Below the pieces are notes generated by a model. That model saw only the letters and a program-made list of their open reading frames with translations. It was not told the DNA's origin and made no database searches. From JAGDZR01 sp049115695 (lineage in GTDB: Bacteria > Bacteroidota > Bacteroidia > Cytophagales > Cyclobacteriaceae), in the NCBI GenBank assembly GCA_049115695.1, contig JAGDZR010000011.1, positions 372,001 through 436,000 on the forward strand: DNA of 64,000 nucleotides, written 5' to 3'. Of the stretch, positions 27,285-35,818 are shown one piece after another. Each line of letters starts with the position of its first letter. Position 1 is the first letter of the stretch. The position numbers and the translations under genes were made by a program.

Positions 27285-27704
27285 ATGCCTCCTGTAAATA
27301 CCTACCTCATCTTTGATGGGAATTGTGAGCAGGCGTTCACATTTATCAATCAGTCTTTGGAGGAGAGTTCTAGTGTAGGTCGATTTGATGAAATGCAAAA
27401 TAATGATGTCCCTATATCTGCTGAAGATAAAAACAAGATCATGCACATTTCATTACCAATTAGTAAGGAAATTTACGGCTAGGCTGTGATTGGATTGGTT
27501 CAGAAAAATTCACCCTGGCAGTAACTTCTCGATTTTCATTACCGTAGATTCTACCCATGTCGTTGACAGGATATTTTGAGACTCTTTCCGTTAATGGTCA
27601 ATTGAACATGCCATCAAATAGAACCATTTTGGGGTTCATATTTTGGCATGTTCACTGACCAATTTGGAATAAATGGAATGATGAGTGTCGGCCTAGGCGC
27701 TTAA
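27285..27704 (+). pseudogene. PhnB-like VOC protein, broken
   Basis: A decayed member of the PhnB-type VOC (glyoxalase/bleomycin-resistance fold) family. The first 65 codons are intact (MPPVNTYLIFDGNCEQAF, then IMHISLPISKE). A stop at 27480 ends this frame. The rest continues in other frames: CDWIGSEKFT, then PGSNFSIFITVDST, ETLSVNGQLNMPS and finally FWGSYFGMFTDQFG to a stop at 27702. At least three frameshifts and one stop break the frame, so no full product is made. The last bases overlap the stop of the convergent serine hydrolase gene. The start lies 58 bases from the shared element at 27199. Confidence 0.8.
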
Positions 27705-28879
27705 TTTGATGCTCTCTTCGCTTCTTTAAATAACCTCTTCACCATGTCCAAATAGAAAATCTTTTCTGACCAAAAGGTTGTCGTAGGAGAGTTGGTAAAA
27801 AAAATGACCGCTGCTTTAGCAGCTGGATCAAATGAAACCATACTAGCCATACCCGGATCGAGACCAGAATGTGATGGTCTTCTTGGCATTACCAGATTGT
27901 AGATTGGGTTTTCAACTTCATTGTAGCTCCACGAAATGGCTCTCCATTTATTGGCAGAGGGATATTGAACTCGCAGAAACTCCTCAACTGTAGACTTTTT
28001 CAAAAACTGTTTTCCATCAACCTGTCCATCATTGATCAGAAGGTTCAAGAACTTGGCATAGTCCGAAACTGATGTTCTCAACTGACCAGCAGGATACTCT
28101 GGATAACCAAAATGAGTCAGCACTTGGGTCCCTTTGAAATCAGTCTCTTTATAGGGCATATTGTGCGGCGTAGCAATGTTTCGGTGAGGAACTTCTGCCA
28201 ATTTCCAAAATGTATTTTTCATGCCGAGAGGCTGAAAGATTTCCTTGCGCATGTATTCATTAAAAGGTTGACCGGTCACCCTCTCCACGATGTAGCCCAA
28301 GACCGTATAGCCTACATTAGTATAACGTTCTACTTCTGTTGGTTGGTGGACATAGAAATTCTTTTTTCCATCATAATATTTCCCGCCAGGGATTAAGTAA
28401 CTTTTTAGAAATTCTTCCATGGAAATATTGGAATCTCCTCCATTGTCGATGGTATATCCCTTTTCAAGATGGTTCCAGTTGTCACGGATAGATGAAACGT
28501 GTGCAAGTAACATCCTTGTTGAGATCTGCTCTTCTGGATAATTGGGATTGATAATTTCAAATGGTAGGATATCATTGATCGGCTGATCAAGGTCAAGCAA
28601 GCCCTGATCATAAAGCTTCATGATCGCAAGAGCTGTCACAGGTTTAGAAGATGATGCAATCATGAAAATGGTGCTATCATTAATGGTAGCAGATTCACCA
28701 TAAGTTTTAATACCATAGCTTCCCTTCCATGCCAATTTCCCATCCACGATATAGGCAGCTTGCATGCCTATGCGATCCATTCTTTTCATTTTCCGGTTAA
28801 GAAACCTGTCAAGGTTTGGGTGCTTGGCAAACCCAATTTGACATACTATTCCCAGGATGATTGTTAATATGGTTTTCAT
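27701..28879 (-). CDS. Secreted serine hydrolase (beta-lactamase/AmpC-like fold)
   Basis: A 392-residue exported enzyme of the class C / DD-peptidase fold (PF00144). The leader ends GFAKH. The nucleophile motif S-x-x-K is in ASSSKPVTA, the Y-x-N motif is YTN in RYTNVGYTVLG, and the third motif is HSG in HSGLDPGM. The loop that usually reads LTHTSG is LAHVSSIRD here, a change shared with the paralogue at 35819. The full substrate-cleft set is present, so it is probably active as an esterase, amidase or peptidase rather than as a beta-lactamase. It is the last gene of the five-gene unit that begins at 32346. The two paralogues share the 29-bp element upstream of their units. Confidence 0.88.
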   Translation of the reverse strand: MKTILTIILGIVCQIGFAKHPNLDRFLNRKMKRMDRIGMQAAYIVDGKLAWKGSYGIKTYGESATINDSTIFMIASSSKPVTALAIMKLYDQGLLDLDQPINDILPFEIINPNYPEEQISTRMLLAHVSSIRDNWNHLEKGYTIDNGGDSNISMEEFLKSYLIPGGKYYDGKKNFYVHQPTEVERYTNVGYTVLGYIVERVTGQPFNEYMRKEIFQPLGMKNTFWKLAEVPHRNIATPHNMPYKETDFKGTQVLTHFGYPEYPAGQLRTSVSDYAKFLNLLINDGQVDGKQFLKKSTVEEFLRVQYPSANKWRAISWSYNEVENPIYNLVMPRRPSHSGLDPGMASMVSFDPAAKAAVIFFTNSPTTTFWSEKIFYLDMVKRLFKEAKRASN

Positions 28880-28884
28880 GATAT

Positions 28885-29835
28885 TTATTTTAGTTGTTTG
28901 ACCCAGTGAGTGATTATTGTCTGAAATTCAGGATCAAATGAGCTTTCCATTGCTTCATCCCATCCCACACATCTATTATCTACCTGATAAAATCCATGTT
29001 GACCCCCAGTCATCACTTCAACCTGATAGTTGTCTGGTACTTCATTATTAAAGACTTTATTTAGATAATCAATGTTCTCGTGCGCATCTACGTTTGTATC
29101 ATATTCAGCAAACAACAGTAAGGTGGGTTGCTGATTATCCCTCAGTACCTGATCATGTTCATAATTAGCTATAAGTGACCAGTGCCAGGCTGTTCCATAA
29201 AAAGGCAGTGCCTTCCCTATTTTGGCATTAAACTGTCTTCCCTTCCTTCTTCTATCAATTCGATTGTCCAGGTCTTCACCAGAGCGACCATCGCATTGAT
29301 ACATGTGGCGATCAAAGGAAAGCGTTTCGTCCATCACACCACGTGTTGGTCCAGCTAATGCAATCACAAAAGAAATATCGGAGTGCTCGGCTGCAGCTAT
29401 TTGGGCTACCCATCCTCCCTGACTATGTCCAGATATGCCAATGTTGGAACCCTCAATATCGGTTCTCGTTCTCAAATACTCAACAGCGGCATACGCATCG
29501 TCTGCTCGTCCATAGAAGTCGTTTCTTTTCCAATTGCCTTTTGAGCCTCCAAGTCCTCGCTTGTTGCAATACATGATGGCATAACCAGCCTTGAGCAGCA
29601 CATCTTCAATATAATACCCATGAGGACCCCAGGCTGCCTTGTCATAACCATCGAAAGAATAGCCACCTGAGCCCTGTTGAAATACTACAGCAGGATATTC
29701 ACCCTTGCCTGGTTTGATCAACCAAGCTGTCAACAACGTCTTGTCATTGTAGTATGACACTCGCTCAGCGACACGTTCCTGGCCAAATGAAGTACTGACA
29801 TTCAGTACAAAAAGAATTAGTAGTAAATTTTTCAT
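28885..29835 (-). CDS. Secreted alpha/beta hydrolase (BAAT/dienelactone type)
   Basis: A 316-residue exported hydrolase with a Sec leader ending STSFGQ. The nucleophile Ser is in GISGHSQGGWVAQ, the oxyanion part is VFQQGSGGYS, and the Asp and His are in LLFAEYDTNVD and GGQHGFYQ. The fold and motif positions fit the acyl-CoA thioester hydrolase / dienelactone hydrolase group. Its start codon overlaps the S41 protease stop by 4 bases (ATGA), and the serine hydrolase follows 5 bp later. It may act on peptides or esters released by its neighbours; this is inference from order only. Confidence 0.85.
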   Translation of the reverse strand: MKNLLLILFVLNVSTSFGQERVAERVSYYNDKTLLTAWLIKPGKGEYPAVVFQQGSGGYSFDGYDKAAWGPHGYYIEDVLLKAGYAIMYCNKRGLGGSKGNWKRNDFYGRADDAYAAVEYLRTRTDIEGSNIGISGHSQGGWVAQIAAAEHSDISFVIALAGPTRGVMDETLSFDRHMYQCDGRSGEDLDNRIDRRRKGRQFNAKIGKALPFYGTAWHWSLIANYEHDQVLRDNQQPTLLLFAEYDTNVDAHENIDYLNKVFNNEVPDNYQVEVMTGGQHGFYQVDNRCVGWDEAMESSFDPEFQTIITHWVKQLK

Positions 29836-30845
29836 AGTTCCAACATTTCAATGGCTCGCTCAAGTGTTGCATCTACACCTGCAGACATCTGTTCCGAAGT
29901 ATTTTGTGAGTAGATATCCGGTGGAATACCCGGTCCTTCCCAGTCATTTCCTTCAAAATCCCGAATCTCTTGAATTGGCAATGTAAAGTACCATCCATTG
30001 GCCAACTCCTTTCCTGTCATGGTAGCGATCGAACCATTCGTAGAATCTCCCATCAATGTGATGTTAGGCAGTGCCTGAAATCCAAGTACTGTTCTTTCAC
30101 CAGCACTGACGGTATACTTGTCTATCAAAGCAATAATAGGTTTGTTGTAAAACTCACCATCAGGATAAATGGACCATTCGTACCATTCAGTAAAGTCATT
30201 GGGGGCTGTTCCGTTTTTCGTTCTGGATGTATAAGCCAATGTTTCTTTTTCAGCCAACCTCCCAATTTCTGTAAATGCATAGGTGAAATCTCCTCCTCCG
30301 TTATGGCGTAGATCAATGATCAATCCATCAACATCCGCAAACTCCTCCAAGATATTGTTAGTTTCCAACCAATTGGCATGTACCCATGCGGCATGCCAAT
30401 ACCCTATATTTCCAATTTTACCGAAGGTATTTCCCTCATATCCATTAATGGTATATTTCCCTTCCAAGTATGCTTCTTTGATCAATTTAAGATCAAATAA
30501 TTCATCATCTATTAATTCATGTCTGTGCTTATTAGGAGAGTACATTTGTTCGTTTGGGGCCATCAGAAATACATGACCATCACCAAGCACAGATACCATC
30601 TCTGTAAGGATGTCATAGAGTTCCTCATCGGAGGTAGAAGCTGTCACCATCGGGCGATATAGGTCATACTGCGATTGCCAGTCCACATTACGACTTTCAA
30701 AACCACCGTAATCATTTCTAAATGTTTGCCAGACAGTTTCAAAAATTGATTCTGGATCTGACTTTGGTTCTTCTTCGAAAAACATGTCTTCGCAAGCGAA
30801 AAGGCTCAAAACGAGCGCTAGAGATATATATTTGAAATATTTCAT
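29832..30845 (-). CDS. S41 family peptidase, lipoprotein
   Basis: A 337-residue lipoprotein protease. I chose ATG 30845, because the earlier TTG at 30869 would overlap the upstream gene and put eight residues before the leader. The lipobox is LFAC. An N-terminal helical domain (ETVWQTFRNDYGGF) is followed by the tail-specific-protease core: LIIDLRHNGGGDFTY and the nucleophile Ser in KYTVSAGERTVLG, which are family S41 signatures. No PDZ domain is seen, so it is closest to the C-terminal-processing group without PDZ. Substrate is unknown. It is the third gene of the unit controlled by element B. Confidence 0.9.
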   Translation of the reverse strand: MKYFKYISLALVLSLFACEDMFFEEEPKSDPESIFETVWQTFRNDYGGFESRNVDWQSQYDLYRPMVTASTSDEELYDILTEMVSVLGDGHVFLMAPNEQMYSPNKHRHELIDDELFDLKLIKEAYLEGKYTINGYEGNTFGKIGNIGYWHAAWVHANWLETNNILEEFADVDGLIIDLRHNGGGDFTYAFTEIGRLAEKETLAYTSRTKNGTAPNDFTEWYEWSIYPDGEFYNKPIIALIDKYTVSAGERTVLGFQALPNITLMGDSTNGSIATMTGKELANGWYFTLPIQEIRDFEGNDWEGPGIPPDIYSQNTSEQMSAGVDATLERAIEMLEL

Positions 30846-30849
30846 TTTT

Positions 30850-31662
30850 CTAGAATTTGTAGTTAGCAACTAAAAAGAGTGTATTGTTGATAGAGGCCAT
30901 ATAGGTCGGGATCTGATTAAGATTGACCGACAACCAATATTTTGCCCCCAGGTCTAATCGATCAGAAAGCTGATAGGTATAATCTAAGTCCATATCAAAA
31001 ATTTGGCTAGAGCCCCATGATCTCCATGAACCACTCTGATAATATCCGATGACAGACGAAATCGCACTGTGACCTGATACTGCCTCAAAATACTCATCGT
31101 CCCAGGTCAGATACGGGTTTCGGGCATTATAAGAAAATAATGGTGCTGCAACCTGTAAACCAACCTTATGGAAATCACCGATTTGTTGTTGTGCTGAAAC
31201 AACGGCATCCAATCCAGTAGAGAAATAATAGTTGGTCGATCCCGCATGATCTGCAAATAAATAGTAGCCAATATGGAGTCTGTTTCTCACCCGCCCTCCG
31301 ACATATACTTTCGTACTATTACTTGACCAGATCTCTTTTTTCAAAGAGTAGTTGATATCCAGCATCAAAAATGAGTGTGGATAAGAATGAAATGTCCTGT
31401 CTTCGTTATCTGTATAGGTAAATGATTCACTGACCATCGACTCATACATGCCAAACCTTGCATCCACTGATTGGATGATGTTACCTGACTTTTGATACCC
31501 CAACATCACGTTGAAAGGAGAATAATCTCTGTGGATCATTTCTGAAAAAGAGAGGTCCTGCTTTTTGAAATTTCCAAGTCCCCATCCAAAGGAGATTTGA
31601 CTTTCTTGACCCATGACGGTATGGATAGTTAGGGCCAAAGTGATTGTTAATATGAATTTCAT
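30850..31662 (-). CDS. Outer-membrane beta-barrel protein
   Basis: A 270-residue protein with a Sec leader ending HTVMGQ. The body is dominated by alternating strands such as FNVMLGYQKSG, KVYVGGRVRNRLHIGYYLF, YYFSTGLDAVVSA and a final FLVANYKF, whose last residue is aromatic as in BAM-assembled barrels. It is translated just before the S41 protease (4 bp gap) and 21 bp after the GIN-domain lipoprotein. It might be the outer-membrane partner of the lipoproteins in this unit. No enzyme motif is visible. Confidence 0.75.
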   Translation of the reverse strand: MKFILTITLALTIHTVMGQESQISFGWGLGNFKKQDLSFSEMIHRDYSPFNVMLGYQKSGNIIQSVDARFGMYESMVSESFTYTDNEDRTFHSYPHSFLMLDINYSLKKEIWSSNSTKVYVGGRVRNRLHIGYYLFADHAGSTNYYFSTGLDAVVSAQQQIGDFHKVGLQVAAPLFSYNARNPYLTWDDEYFEAVSGHSAISSVIGYYQSGSWRSWGSSQIFDMDLDYTYQLSDRLDLGAKYWLSVNLNQIPTYMASINNTLFLVANYKF

Positions 31663-31683
31663 AATTGTTGACCGTTGGGTTAT

Positions 31684-32346
31684 TTAGTCCTGACTGATTA
31701 AGTTGATTGTGCCAGATACTTCTTGTGTAATGGTAGGCTCACCAATGTATTTAATGGTAGCAGCTCCACTGACATCAATGTCCAATTTTTCCTGGCAGTT
31801 GATTTCAAGTTCACCAGTGCCGGAAATCTTAATACTGGTGTTGTCAGTAGTTAGATCAAAATGCTGCACTTCTAGTGTGCCAGAGCCTACCAATTCTTGA
31901 TTTGCCACTCGACCTGTCAGGTTCGATGTTATGCTTCCAGATGCATCCAATCTCAGTGATCCAAGATCCAGTTCATTAGTAGATACAATGTTGCTCACGC
32001 CAGAGGCATAGATGGACTCAATGTCTGGCACTTCAATTTTCACAGTAATTGCCGCATCGGCAAAGCACCTTACATTATTCTTAAATCCAATTTCGAAATG
32101 CTCATTTTTCACTTCATATTCCATGTGATCAAATATTTCTGCTGTAGTCTCAACCGATATATCTTGATTCGGTCCCTGGGTGATTTCAAGATCGATGGGC
32201 CCAAGGAGTGAGATGCGATCAAATTGATCCATATCCAAAACAAAAGATTGAGTGGGTCCACTGTCCAATTCACAAAGGTCCAACGTTTTGTCACATGATG
32301 CCAGCGTCACTATGACCGCTAATGCAAGTGTTAATTTCGTTTTCAT
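31684..32346 (-). CDS. GIN domain (DUF2807) lipoprotein
   Basis: A 220-residue lipoprotein with lipobox TLASC. The mature part is a right-handed beta-helix of the DUF2807 (putative auto-transporter adhesin head, GIN) type: FDRISLLGPIDLEITQGPN opens the fold, then short repeated turns IYASGVSNIVS, LRLDASGSITSN, LVGSGTLEVQ and IKISGTGELE. These repeats place one G-S/G-T pair per turn. GIN proteins lie on the surface of Bacteroidota and are thought to bind polymers or act in signalling. It is the first gene of a five-gene unit and starts 27 bases downstream of the shared element B. Confidence 0.88.
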   Translation of the reverse strand: MKTKLTLALAVIVTLASCDKTLDLCELDSGPTQSFVLDMDQFDRISLLGPIDLEITQGPNQDISVETTAEIFDHMEYEVKNEHFEIGFKNNVRCFADAAITVKIEVPDIESIYASGVSNIVSTNELDLGSLRLDASGSITSNLTGRVANQELVGSGTLEVQHFDLTTDNTSIKISGTGELEINCQEKLDIDVSGAATIKYIGEPTITQEVSGTINLISQD

Positions 32347-32373
32347 AATTGTCGTGTTTTTGAGTTCTGATAC

Positions 32374-32402
32374 TAAAACAACCAGGATGTCAAAGCGGGT
32401 GA
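32374..32402 (-). promoter_or_regulatory. Shared 29-bp regulatory element, copy B
   Basis: Plus-strand reading TAAAACAAC, 13 bases, CGGGTGA, with the spacing of copies A (27199) and C (37076). On the minus strand it is followed by the same AGTATCA as copy A. It ends 27 bases before ATG 32346 of the GIN lipoprotein. It also faces the divergent TPR-CHAT gene, whose own promoter starts 47 bases away. Confidence 0.65.
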
Positions 32403-32448
32403 AGACACTCCTTAAAAAAATCTACAAATGACCAACAGGTGTAGCCGA

Positions 32449-32477
32449 TTGATCCAGTTATTCATGCTTTACTTTTG
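32449..32477 (+). promoter_or_regulatory. Promoter of the TPR-CHAT gene
   Basis: TACTTTTG at 32470-32477 matches the Bacteroidota -7 box TAnnTTTG, with TTG at 32449 as a partial -33 element 18 bases upstream. It lies 17 bases before ATG 32495. Confidence 0.55.
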
Positions 32478-32494
32478 CAACAACTATCTATGCC

Positions 32495-35400
32495 ATGACC
32501 AAGAATTTATTAGTTACGTTTTGCTTATGCTGCGCTTTTCTCGTGAGCGCACAGGAATCGGAAACTTTAATTAATCGGGCACACAATCTTTATGATGGGC
32601 TTAATTATCAGGAAGCTGCTCAGGTCTATCAAGAAATCCTTGAGGAAAACACAAATGCCGATGCAAGAAGAGGTCTGATCCGATCTGTCTTTGAATTAGG
32701 TAATCAGCAACAATTCAATGGGAAAGCGACTTCAGCTCAACAGCTGTATGGACAGGCGTTGAAGCAAGCCATTGTCTTGACCGAAACGGAAAAATCAGCT
32801 GAAAACTTATTGCTTCTCGGGTTGATGTATTTATACAATGGGGATGGGCAAAGTGCCAAAACTTACTACGAGCTAGCGCTAAAAACCGAACCGAACAACG
32901 GTCGCGCTTACCACTACCTGTGGACGCTCGACCCTTCTGATGGTCTTGCAAAGTTGAATCACCCTTTTGTCAAACAAGCATTTAGATATGATCCAGGCCT
33001 TTTTGAACTACATCAGCAGCTTGGTTCTTACTATGGTAATCTTGGAATGGCTGATGAGGCGATTTCAAGTTATAAAAAAGCGATTGAACTTTCACCTAAA
33101 AACTACAAGGCAAACTTTGCACTAGGACAGGTGTATTGGACAATTGGAGATATGGACAATGCCCAATATCATTTCGAACAGGCACTTAAATATTTCCCAG
33201 GTTTTGGTTATGCGAAAATGGCTTTGGCGGGTATCATGCTACACAAAGGGGATATCACCTCAGCAATACCCAATATACGAGCTGCCCTTAAAGACAACCC
33301 CCAGACACAACAATACCTCGCGTCTTACGAACAGCACTATCGTGAATTGAGCAACTACAACTTTGTCGAACAGGCAAATGAGTCCCCTATTGACGCACAG
33401 GGATATCCTCAATACTATCTGGACGCAATTGATGCTGCTCAAGCATTTGAATTTCATGAGGCGATCGATCTTTTTCATCAATGCAAAGACGCTTATGATC
33501 AATATGAAGCAGCAGAGGTGGGTTGGCAAAATTCAATCCTCTCCTGGCTTTCTCATTGTTATCGGTCCTTAGGTGATTACTCCAAGGCAGTACATACCCT
33601 GAAACAAGCACTCAATCTATCATTTGATCACAACCTGATAACCGATCAGGCCAGCATGGCCGCTAACCTTTCCATGATTTATTATGCCTGGGGAGATTTA
33701 CCCAACACAATCGAATACGCCAATCAATCTGTCGAGATCTTAATCAAAAACGGTCAAAACCAACATCTATATGATGCCTATATCAATTTAGGGGGTTATT
33801 ATCGTGAGTTTGGTTATCCTGATAGTGCAGTTCAGTACCATCAACTAGCACTTGATAAAGCCAACTCTAAGGTACAAACGCTCTTAGCACAAAAGGAATT
33901 AGGGTTGTCCTTTATAGCCAACGATGACTTATTGGCTGCCGGGCAATTACTCAAGGTGCTAATTGCAGACAGACTAAATGCAGGTGAACAGCTGACAGCC
34001 ATTGACTATGGCATTGGGAAGATCTATAGTGCCATTGGAGAAAGTAAGAAAGCAATGGAATTTCTGGAGGGTTGCACCGAGCACTATATCGGATTGCAAG
34101 AAGCTGCTCCTGCCCATCCTGATTTGATTCCATTCGTTGCGGACTATATCAATGTAAGCATACAACAGAACGAAATTGATTTGGCCTACTATAACTATCA
34201 GGCTTTAAACTTCACGTTAACCGAACAAATCGCCAACTACTTCCAGGCTATGAATGAAAATGGAAAGTTGGTTTTTTATAGAAAAGCAAAGCAGTACTTT
34301 GAGGCATTCAATGCTTTTGGTGTATCAAAGACCATTATGAATCAAGAGGTACTAGGTCAGATGTATCAAAATCAGCTGCTGCTAAAGGGATTGTTGTTCA
34401 ATGAATCCGCAAGAATACATCAACTGTTAAGCAATAATGAAGATGCACAGGTCAAGCAGACCTACAATGCCTTAAAAGCCAAAAGAAATCTCCTTGCCAG
34501 ATCGATAGGACTAGAACCAAATGAGAAACAAATAGATGAAGAAATCATCAAAAATGAGATTGATAGCCTAGAATCAAAACTGTCGGGATTGGGAGTCACC
34601 AATATCAATTCTGCCCAGGAAGGATTGACAGATGTCATTCAGAAATCGCTTGGAGACAATGAAGCCGCCATTGAAATCATCAGATATAGAGACTATGATT
34701 ATTCCGGACTCGGAAAATTCACCAATCAGGTGCACTACCTCGCACTGATCATGAAATCCGGTGATCAACCCATTGAATATGTCCTGCTCAATGATGGAAA
34801 TAAAATGGAAGAAAAGGGATACAACGCCTATACCAATGGGATTGAATTTGATGTCGCAGATCATCAGTCATACAATCTGTATTGGCAACCCATTCAAAAC
34901 AAATTGAAGGGAATTAGCAGAGTCTTTGTAGCAGGAGATGGTATCTATCACAAAATCAACCTCAACACACTTTTTGATCCAAATGAGGAGCAATTTCTGG
35001 TAGAAAAACTCGACCTACGTATCATAACCAGCACAAAGGATCTGTTGAAAAAATCAGGCGATATTCCCAAGAAAGGAACGATCATGTTGATTGGCTCACC
35101 CAATTTTTCATCAGGGAAGCCTACAACAGCAAGTTATTCAGCCTTGAGGGCCATTACCAGTCTTGATAATCTTAGTCCTCTGCCGGGAACCTTGTCAGAA
35201 GTACAGCGAATTGATGACCTGTTTCGCAAACGAAAGTGGGAGACTGTGGTCTTAACAGGAGATAAAGCCCAGGAAGAAGCCCTAAAGCAAGTTGAAAGTC
35301 CTGAGATATTGCACATTGCAACACATGGGTATTTTGAGGCTCCTGATAACAGAGAGAACCCTTTGTTCTATTCAGGCTTGCTCCTTACTGGTGCCTCTGA

Positions 35401-35758
35401 TAGAGACGTGACATCTAAGGAAGACGGTATTCTCACAGCATATGAAGCGATGAATCTGGACTTACGGTCAACCGAAATGGTGGTATTGTCTGCTTGCGAA
35501 ACTGGAATGGGCAAGGTGGAAAATGGTGAAGGTATCTATGGTCTTCAACGTGCGTTTATGATTGCAGGGGCTGGATCGGTAATCATGAGTAAATGGAAGG
35601 TGAATGATCAGACCACTATGGAGTTGATGTCTGCATTTTATGACAAGATTAACGATGGGCAATCTAAACACAAAGCCTTCAAAGCAGCGCAGTTGGAAAT
35701 AAAAGCAAAATACACCTCTCCCAAACATTGGGGTGCCTTTGGCATTGTTGGAAGATAA
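32495..35758 (+). CDS. Secreted TPR-CHAT caspase-like protein
   Basis: A 1087-residue protein with a Sec leader ending FLVSAQ. Residues 25-570 hold at least ten tetratricopeptide repeats in two blocks (EAISSYKKAIELSPKNYKAN is a typical one). Residues 780-1087 form a CHAT domain. The catalytic His944 (HIATHGYF) and Cys1001 (VVLSACETG) of the caspase-HetF fold are both present, with IYGLQRAFMIAGAGSVI after the Cys, as in active CHAT proteases. CHAT proteases cleave protein partners bound to the TPR part, in settings from gliding to defence. The leader makes this an exported version; whether it acts on the neighbouring secreted hydrolases is a guess. It has its own promoter and a stem-loop after the stop. 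Confidence 0.93.
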   Translation: MTKNLLVTFCLCCAFLVSAQESETLINRAHNLYDGLNYQEAAQVYQEILEENTNADARRGLIRSVFELGNQQQFNGKATSAQQLYGQALKQAIVLTETEKSAENLLLLGLMYLYNGDGQSAKTYYELALKTEPNNGRAYHYLWTLDPSDGLAKLNHPFVKQAFRYDPGLFELHQQLGSYYGNLGMADEAISSYKKAIELSPKNYKANFALGQVYWTIGDMDNAQYHFEQALKYFPGFGYAKMALAGIMLHKGDITSAIPNIRAALKDNPQTQQYLASYEQHYRELSNYNFVEQANESPIDAQGYPQYYLDAIDAAQAFEFHEAIDLFHQCKDAYDQYEAAEVGWQNSILSWLSHCYRSLGDYSKAVHTLKQALNLSFDHNLITDQASMAANLSMIYYAWGDLPNTIEYANQSVEILIKNGQNQHLYDAYINLGGYYREFGYPDSAVQYHQLALDKANSKVQTLLAQKELGLSFIANDDLLAAGQLLKVLIADRLNAGEQLTAIDYGIGKIYSAIGESKKAMEFLEGCTEHYIGLQEAAPAHPDLIPFVADYINVSIQQNEIDLAYYNYQALNFTLTEQIANYFQAMNENGKLVFYRKAKQYFEAFNAFGVSKTIMNQEVLGQMYQNQLLLKGLLFNESARIHQLLSNNEDAQVKQTYNALKAKRNLLARSIGLEPNEKQIDEEIIKNEIDSLESKLSGLGVTNINSAQEGLTDVIQKSLGDNEAAIEIIRYRDYDYSGLGKFTNQVHYLALIMKSGDQPIEYVLLNDGNKMEEKGYNAYTNGIEFDVADHQSYNLYWQPIQNKLKGISRVFVAGDGIYHKINLNTLFDPNEEQFLVEKLDLRIITSTKDLLKKSGDIPKKGTIMLIGSPNFSSGKPTTASYSALRAITSLDNLSPLPGTLSEVQRIDDLFRKRKWETVVLTGDKAQEEALKQVESPEILHIATHGYFEAPDNRENPLFYSGLLLTGASDRDVTSKEDGILTAYEAMNLDLRSTEMVVLSACETGMGKVENGEGIYGLQRAFMIAGAGSVIMSKWKVNDQTTMELMSAFYDKINDGQSKHKAFKAAQLEIKAKYTSPKHWGAFGIVGR

Positions 35759-35763
35759 AATGA

Positions 35764-35810
35764 AGCTGTCTCAATTTAACATCTTAAAGCATGCAACTTT
35801 TGAGACAGCT
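35764..35810. terminator. Bidirectional terminator-like inverted repeat
   Basis: AGCTGTCTCAA at 35764-35774 and TTGAGACAGCT at 35800-35810 are exact reverse complements (11-bp arms, 25-base loop). The repeat sits between the convergent TPR-CHAT gene (ends 35758) and the serine hydrolase gene (ends 35819), the place of a shared terminator. T-runs are weak. Confidence 0.6.
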
Positions 35811-35818
35811 CCTTAAAT

